A stretch of DNA of 64,000 nt from Lachnospiraceae bacterium UBA7205. GTDB lineage: Bacteria > Bacillota > Clostridia > Lachnospirales > Lachnospiraceae. The stretch lies in assembly GCA_002490665.1 (NCBI GenBank), contig DKUL01000036.1:1-64000 (forward strand), given 5' to 3'. Below the pieces are notes generated by a model. That model worked only from the letters and a program-made list of their open reading frames with translations. It searched no databases and was not told the origin of the DNA. Below, one piece after another: positions 61,062 to 64,000 of the stretch. Positions within the stretch are counted from its first letter, which is position 1. Every line of letters starts with the position of its first letter. The translations under genes were made by a program, and so were the position numbers.

Positions 61062-61222
61062 GGCGTGTTTGAAAAATCATTCCCATCATCTGCACGCCCC
61101 GCTTTGCGTGATATTTGCGTCAAATTCAGTCGACGTAGCCCGCTACGACTCCTTCATTTGGCACAAATCTCCCACAAATTGTGACGCCCATCTGACAGAA
61201 AGCATTTTTCAAACACGCTCTA
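61059..61222. mobile_element. MITE-like element A, copy 2 (with both terminal repeats)
   Basis: A 164-base element with 19-base terminal inverted repeats: left TAGGGCGTGTTTGAAAAAT (61059-61077), right ATTTTTCAAACACGCTCTA (61204-61222), one mismatch between arms. An inner CGTAGCCCGCTACG forms a small hairpin. It shares about 91 bases with 52583-52673. There is no coding capacity. The left repeat contains the TAG stop of the kinase gene. Confidence 0.75.
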
Positions 61223-61238
61223 AAGCACAAATGATGTA

Positions 61239-61267
61239 TTGACAATGTATGGAGTATGCACTATACT
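61239..61267 (+). promoter_or_regulatory. Strong sigma-A promoter of the toxin-antitoxin operon
   Basis: TTGACA at 61239-61244, a 17-base spacer and TATACT at 61262-61267. AGTAT (61253-61257) and ATACT (61263-61267) form a small dyad over the -10 box, as expected for an autoregulated toxin-antitoxin promoter. The MITE-like element B follows 12 bases downstream and lies within the leader. Confidence 0.7.
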
Positions 61268-61278
61268 TCGAATAGAAG

Positions 61279-61456
61279 TTAAGGAATTGTAGGAAAATAA
61301 GTGATGCAGATTGCGCAGGATATTTCTTCGAGGTTAAATTGCTAAAGCAATTGTCAAAAAACGCAGTCGTAGCGGGCTACGGCGAGGCTTTTTGACATGC
61401 ATAATCGGAGAAATAGCCAAGTCAAGATGCGTCAGTTATTTTTCTACAGTTCCTAA
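61279..61456. mobile_element. MITE-like element B, long copy
   Basis: A 178-base element with terminal inverted repeats: left TTAAGGAATTGTAGGAAAAT (start), right TTATTTTTCTACAGTTCCTAA. Inside are perfect stems ATTGCT/AGCAAT, GTCAAAAA/TTTTTGAC and CGTAGC/GCTACG. It shares AAGTCAAGATG and its right end with the short copy at 55551-55611. It sits between the promoter at 61239 and the antitoxin gene. Confidence 0.7.
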
Positions 61457-61488
61457 GGATGCGTTGAGATGGTGAAAGGGTGGGGCAT

Positions 61489-61764
61489 ATGGCAACTACG
61501 AATATAACAATGAGGATAGATGAAGAGTTGAAGGCGCAGGCAGAAGAGTTATTTGCTGATTTAGGACTCAATATGACATCTGCATTTACGGTGTTTGTAA
61601 AACAGGCAGTGCGGGAACAACGTATTCCTTTTATGCTTTCAAGGGAATCAGTAAATGCAGAAACTTTGGAGGCAATGGAGGAAGTAAAACAGATGAAGCA
61701 GCATCCGGAATTCGGAAAGTCATATACGGACATTGATGAAATGATGGAGGAATTGCTGAAATGA
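61489..61764 (+). CDS. RelB/DinJ family antitoxin
   Basis: A 91-residue antitoxin with a ribbon-helix-helix start: TTNITMRIDEELKAQAEELF, then LGLNMTSAFTVFVKQAV, matching DinJ. The C-terminal part (EEVKQMKQHPEFGKSYTDI) is the toxin-binding tail. AAAGGG is 8 bases before the ATG at 61489; the GTG at 61480 is inside that site. It overlaps the toxin by 4 bases. Confidence 0.9.
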   Translation: MATTNITMRIDEELKAQAEELFADLGLNMTSAFTVFVKQAVREQRIPFMLSRESVNAETLEAMEEVKQMKQHPEFGKSYTDIDEMMEELLK

Positions 61765-62036
61765 AATATACAGTAAAGCCCACTTCAAAGTTTCAGAAAG
61801 ATTTGAAGAAGGTGCAGAAAAGAGGATATGACATCTCTCTTTTGACAGATGTTATTAAAAAGCTGGCAAATGGTGAGGAGCTGCCTGCGAGAAATAGGGA
61901 TCATGTCCTTTCTGGTGATTATGCTGGTTTAAGGGAATGTCACGTTACGCCCGATTGGCTGCTTGTATATGAGATTGATGATGAAAGCATCATATTGTAT
62001 CTGACCAGAACAGGAACGCATAGTGATTTATTTTGA
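61761..62036 (+). CDS. YafQ/RelE family mRNA-interferase toxin
   Basis: A 91-residue toxin that cleaves mRNA in the ribosome. The family residues are present: KFQKDLKKVQKRGYD, ARNRDHVLSGDYAGLRECHV with His, PDWLLVYEID, and the end LTRTGTHSDLF, where the His and Phe are catalytic in YafQ. It follows the antitoxin with an ATGA overlap, so the pair is co-translated. Its activity should be neutralised by the antitoxin. Confidence 0.9.
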   Translation: MKYTVKPTSKFQKDLKKVQKRGYDISLLTDVIKKLANGEELPARNRDHVLSGDYAGLRECHVTPDWLLVYEIDDESIILYLTRTGTHSDLF

Positions 62037-62044
62037 ATGTGGAA

Positions 62045-62077
62045 AGTCGTTAATGGAAGAGTTAACGGCTTTTTTTT
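62045..62077 (+). terminator. Terminator of the toxin-antitoxin operon
   Basis: AGTCGTTAA (62045-62053) pairs with TTAACGGCT (62062-62070), allowing one G-U pair, with an 8-base loop, and is followed by seven T. Confidence 0.85.
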
Positions 62078-62215
62078 GTGCAAAATAATGAAATAAATGT
62101 AATTATTCCGCAAACTGCGTACCAAATGCACAAATATAAAGAGTATAATTATATGAGCATTTGTTAACCAAAAGTACCATAATGCACATGGGCATTGCGA
62201 AAGGAGTGGGGCGCT

Positions 62216-64000
62216 ATGAGACAGACCAAAAAGCAATTGCGGCGGATAATTGCAGTATTGTTATCAGTCGTGCTTGTGTTTTCGACTTTTGAAGGGATAT
62301 CCTTTACCGGATATGCGGTGGAAAATACAGGCGTAGGGGACATTGATACAGAGACACATGCACAGGAGGAGGAGAAAGAAGACGACACAAACGTATCTGC
62401 CGTGGGTACGACGGAGGAGGAAGTGCAGTCTTCCGAAGAAAAAGCCGTGGAGACGGAGGAAGGTACGCAGGAAGAGCCGTCGTCCGAGGGGGAGAAAAAT
62501 TCTTTGACACAGGAAGAGGGCATCTCCCAGGAAAGTGCTTTGGAAGAAAATGTTTCGGAGGTATCTGCGACTGAGTCCGAAGAAGAAGTCGAGGAACCAT
62601 TGACGGATGAAGAACTGCGCATAAATGGCGAGGACGGTGAAGCGTATACAGGAACAGCGGAAACGTATGAAAATGGATGGCGAGAATTAATCATATGTGA
62701 AAGCGATTTTGAGGAGTTTTATAATAATGCCGAGACTGGTGATGCTGACGCACAGAAGTCCTTTGACGATGCTGCGATTGAGGATATTCTAACAGTGCAT
62801 GCAGAGGACACGGATAAGTTTGATTCCATTAAAATCGAGTATAATGTCATTACAGATCATAAAGCGATATCACAATCGCTCTGGAATGCCGTTGCACAAT
62901 TTGGGGGCAGAAAGGAGATATTTTACGCAAACTTTTTTTATGGGAAGGAGGAAACACTTGAATTAAGGTGGTCTTTTAAAAACCCGGAGGTGGCAGAACA
63001 GGATGTCAATATAGAGGTCACAAAACTTGAATTACAATCGGACGCAGGAGCCGGTGCAGTGATACGTTTTGCAAATACATCCTTTCCGGCTGAAAAAGTG
63101 GGCTTAGACACCTATACAAACAATACGGAAAAGTATCAGATGCTGGCCGTGGCATTCGGCGATACATACATAAAGCTTGCAGCATACGAAGGCACTGGCG
63201 AGATAGAGGGCATTCAGGGTGAGTACTGGACCGGTGAGAACGTAAAAGAGGCAGGATTTGGTTTTGAGGATATAAAGCGCCTGACTCCGGAAACGGAGTA
63301 TACCTTGAAAAAATTTTCTTATAAGGGAGATATCTGGACAGATGACGAAAATGGGCGCACAGGGCTTGATATTAATTATCTGGACATGGAAAAGGACGGG
63401 GGATTAACGACCGAAGAAGTCCGGAAGATATTAGAAACGTATCATAAGGGAAAGATCTATGATGAGATTTATATCATACAGCCTTCAGGTGAATCCAATG
63501 TAATTTATAAAGATATGGCAGATATGCTTTATCCGTATCTGAATACCGATACCAAAGACTGCAGGCTGCGGTTTGGTTTTATGGAAGAAAACGGCGACTG
63601 CAAAGAGTGGAAGCTCTGGAATCCGCAGGAGATGCAGGACAGCGATCAGACTGTTGCGGCGGATATGACTATTGCAGATGGCAAAATCAGCGTGACAATA
63701 CGGAAAAAGCCGGATTTTAGGGCTGAAAAAGCGGAGCTTAGCTTTTCCATGGAGAAAAGGGATGGCACGGAAGCATCCGCCATTATTGATATTCTGGGAA
63801 CAGACGAGGGTCAGCTTATCCTTAGGAAGAGTGACAACAGGGAAGAGGACGTATGGGCATGGTATGGCAGCAATGATGAATGTGTGTGGCTTGATATCGA
63901 TGCAGCCAGCGAAATGACGGAAGGCGTATCATACACCGTGGAACGATATGAATACGCGGGCGATATATGGACCTGGACAGATGATAGCGGAGAGCATACC
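62216..64000 (+). CDS. Secreted acidic surface protein, partial at the window end
   Basis: The frame opens at ATG 62216 (AAAGGAG about 11 bases upstream) and runs 595 codons to the window end without a stop. The start is a signal peptide: RQTKKQLRRIIAVLLSVVLV, then a Ser/Gly boundary. Residues about 45-140 are a low-complexity, Glu/Ser/Thr-rich linker. After that come at least two related beta-rich units, each ending in a similar block: YTLKKFSYKGDIWTDDENG and YTVERYEYAGDIWTWTDDSG. I do not recognise the family. A TATAAT at 62144-62149 may be its -10 box, but the -35 is poor. It is likely a cell-surface protein of unknown role. Confidence 0.75.
   Translation, partial: MRQTKKQLRRIIAVLLSVVLVFSTFEGISFTGYAVENTGVGDIDTETHAQEEEKEDDTNVSAVGTTEEEVQSSEEKAVETEEGTQEEPSSEGEKNSLTQEEGISQESALEENVSEVSATESEEEVEEPLTDEELRINGEDGEAYTGTAETYENGWRELIICESDFEEFYNNAETGDADAQKSFDDAAIEDILTVHAEDTDKFDSIKIEYNVITDHKAISQSLWNAVAQFGGRKEIFYANFFYGKEETLELRWSFKNPEVAEQDVNIEVTKLELQSDAGAGAVIRFANTSFPAEKVGLDTYTNNTEKYQMLAVAFGDTYIKLAAYEGTGEIEGIQGEYWTGENVKEAGFGFEDIKRLTPETEYTLKKFSYKGDIWTDDENGRTGLDINYLDMEKDGGLTTEEVRKILETYHKGKIYDEIYIIQPSGESNVIYKDMADMLYPYLNTDTKDCRLRFGFMEENGDCKEWKLWNPQEMQDSDQTVAADMTIADGKISVTIRKKPDFRAEKAELSFSMEKRDGTEASAIIDILGTDEGQLILRKSDNREEDVWAWYGSNDECVWLDIDAASEMTEGVSYTVERYEYAGDIWTWTDDSGEHT

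Noticed and set aside
1..64000. CRISPR array, tRNA or rRNA genes
   Set aside because: No regularly spaced short repeats and no cloverleaf or rRNA-like stretch was recognised in any intergenic region.

Overview
The window looks like the chromosome of a motile, anaerobic Gram-positive bacterium of the Clostridia, most likely Lachnospiraceae. The reasons are strong GGAGG ribosome sites, lipoprotein signal peptides, two chemotaxis receptors, a BlaI/BlaR1 pair, DUF4317 and CD1871A-like proteins, and AAA/PD-(D/E)XK proteins typical of that family. The genus cannot be named from the sequence alone. No tRNA, rRNA or CRISPR array was seen.

Region 1 (1-25225, all + strand) is a surface-glycan island, probably for flagellin or the cell wall. 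Positions 1-8 kb carry nonulosonic (sialic/legionaminic-type) acid genes: radical SAM protein, class III aminotransferase, two CMP-nonulosonate synthetases (one fused to a TylF-type methyltransferase), a sugar amidotransferase, NeuB (with a one-base frameshift) and NeuC. Positions 8-16 kb add a methyltransferase, an acyl carrier protein, a WcbI-like protein, an AMP-forming adenylation enzyme, a sialyltransferase-like protein and a TagF-like transferase. Positions 16-22.6 kb hold a GT11 fucosyltransferase, two GT2 enzymes, a GT32-like enzyme and several proteins that share a small Rossmann-like module. Positions 22.7-25.2 kb look like a CDP-ribitol supply unit. The first 16 kb is clearly AT-rich, and GC content rises stepwise after it.

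Region 2 (25.3-28.7 kb) has an AAA/PD-(D/E)XK protein. On the minus strand it has a three-gene redox unit: a CD1871A-like CxxC peptide, a membrane polyferredoxin and a TlpA-like lipoprotein.

Region 3 (28.9-39.7 kb) is a complete urea-use locus. The urea ABC transporter urtABCDE is followed by a cytidylate-kinase-like gene and then ureAB (fused), ureC, ureE, ureF, ureG and ureD. Imported urea would be split to ammonia and CO2 by the nickel urease, which the accessory proteins mature.

Region 4 (39.8-52.7 kb) is mixed chromosomal content: an alpha/beta hydrolase fused to a DUF3237-like domain, two methyl-accepting chemotaxis proteins around a GH13 glucosidase, an ATPase, a response regulator whose output domain is a (p)ppGpp-synthetase-like domain, a lipoprotein hydrolase, a MATE exporter and a tandem GNAT acetyltransferase.

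Region 5 (52.7-64 kb) is accessory. It has a second AAA/PD-(D/E)XK protein, a short DUF4317 protein, BlaR1/BlaI with two dyad operators, an HTH protein followed by a membrane Ser/Thr kinase with leucine-rich repeats, a DinJ/YafQ toxin-antitoxin pair, and the start of a secreted protein that runs off the window. Copies of two small non-coding inverted-repeat elements (MITE-like) sit here. One appears to supply the stop codon of the kinase gene, and others lie between promoters and genes.
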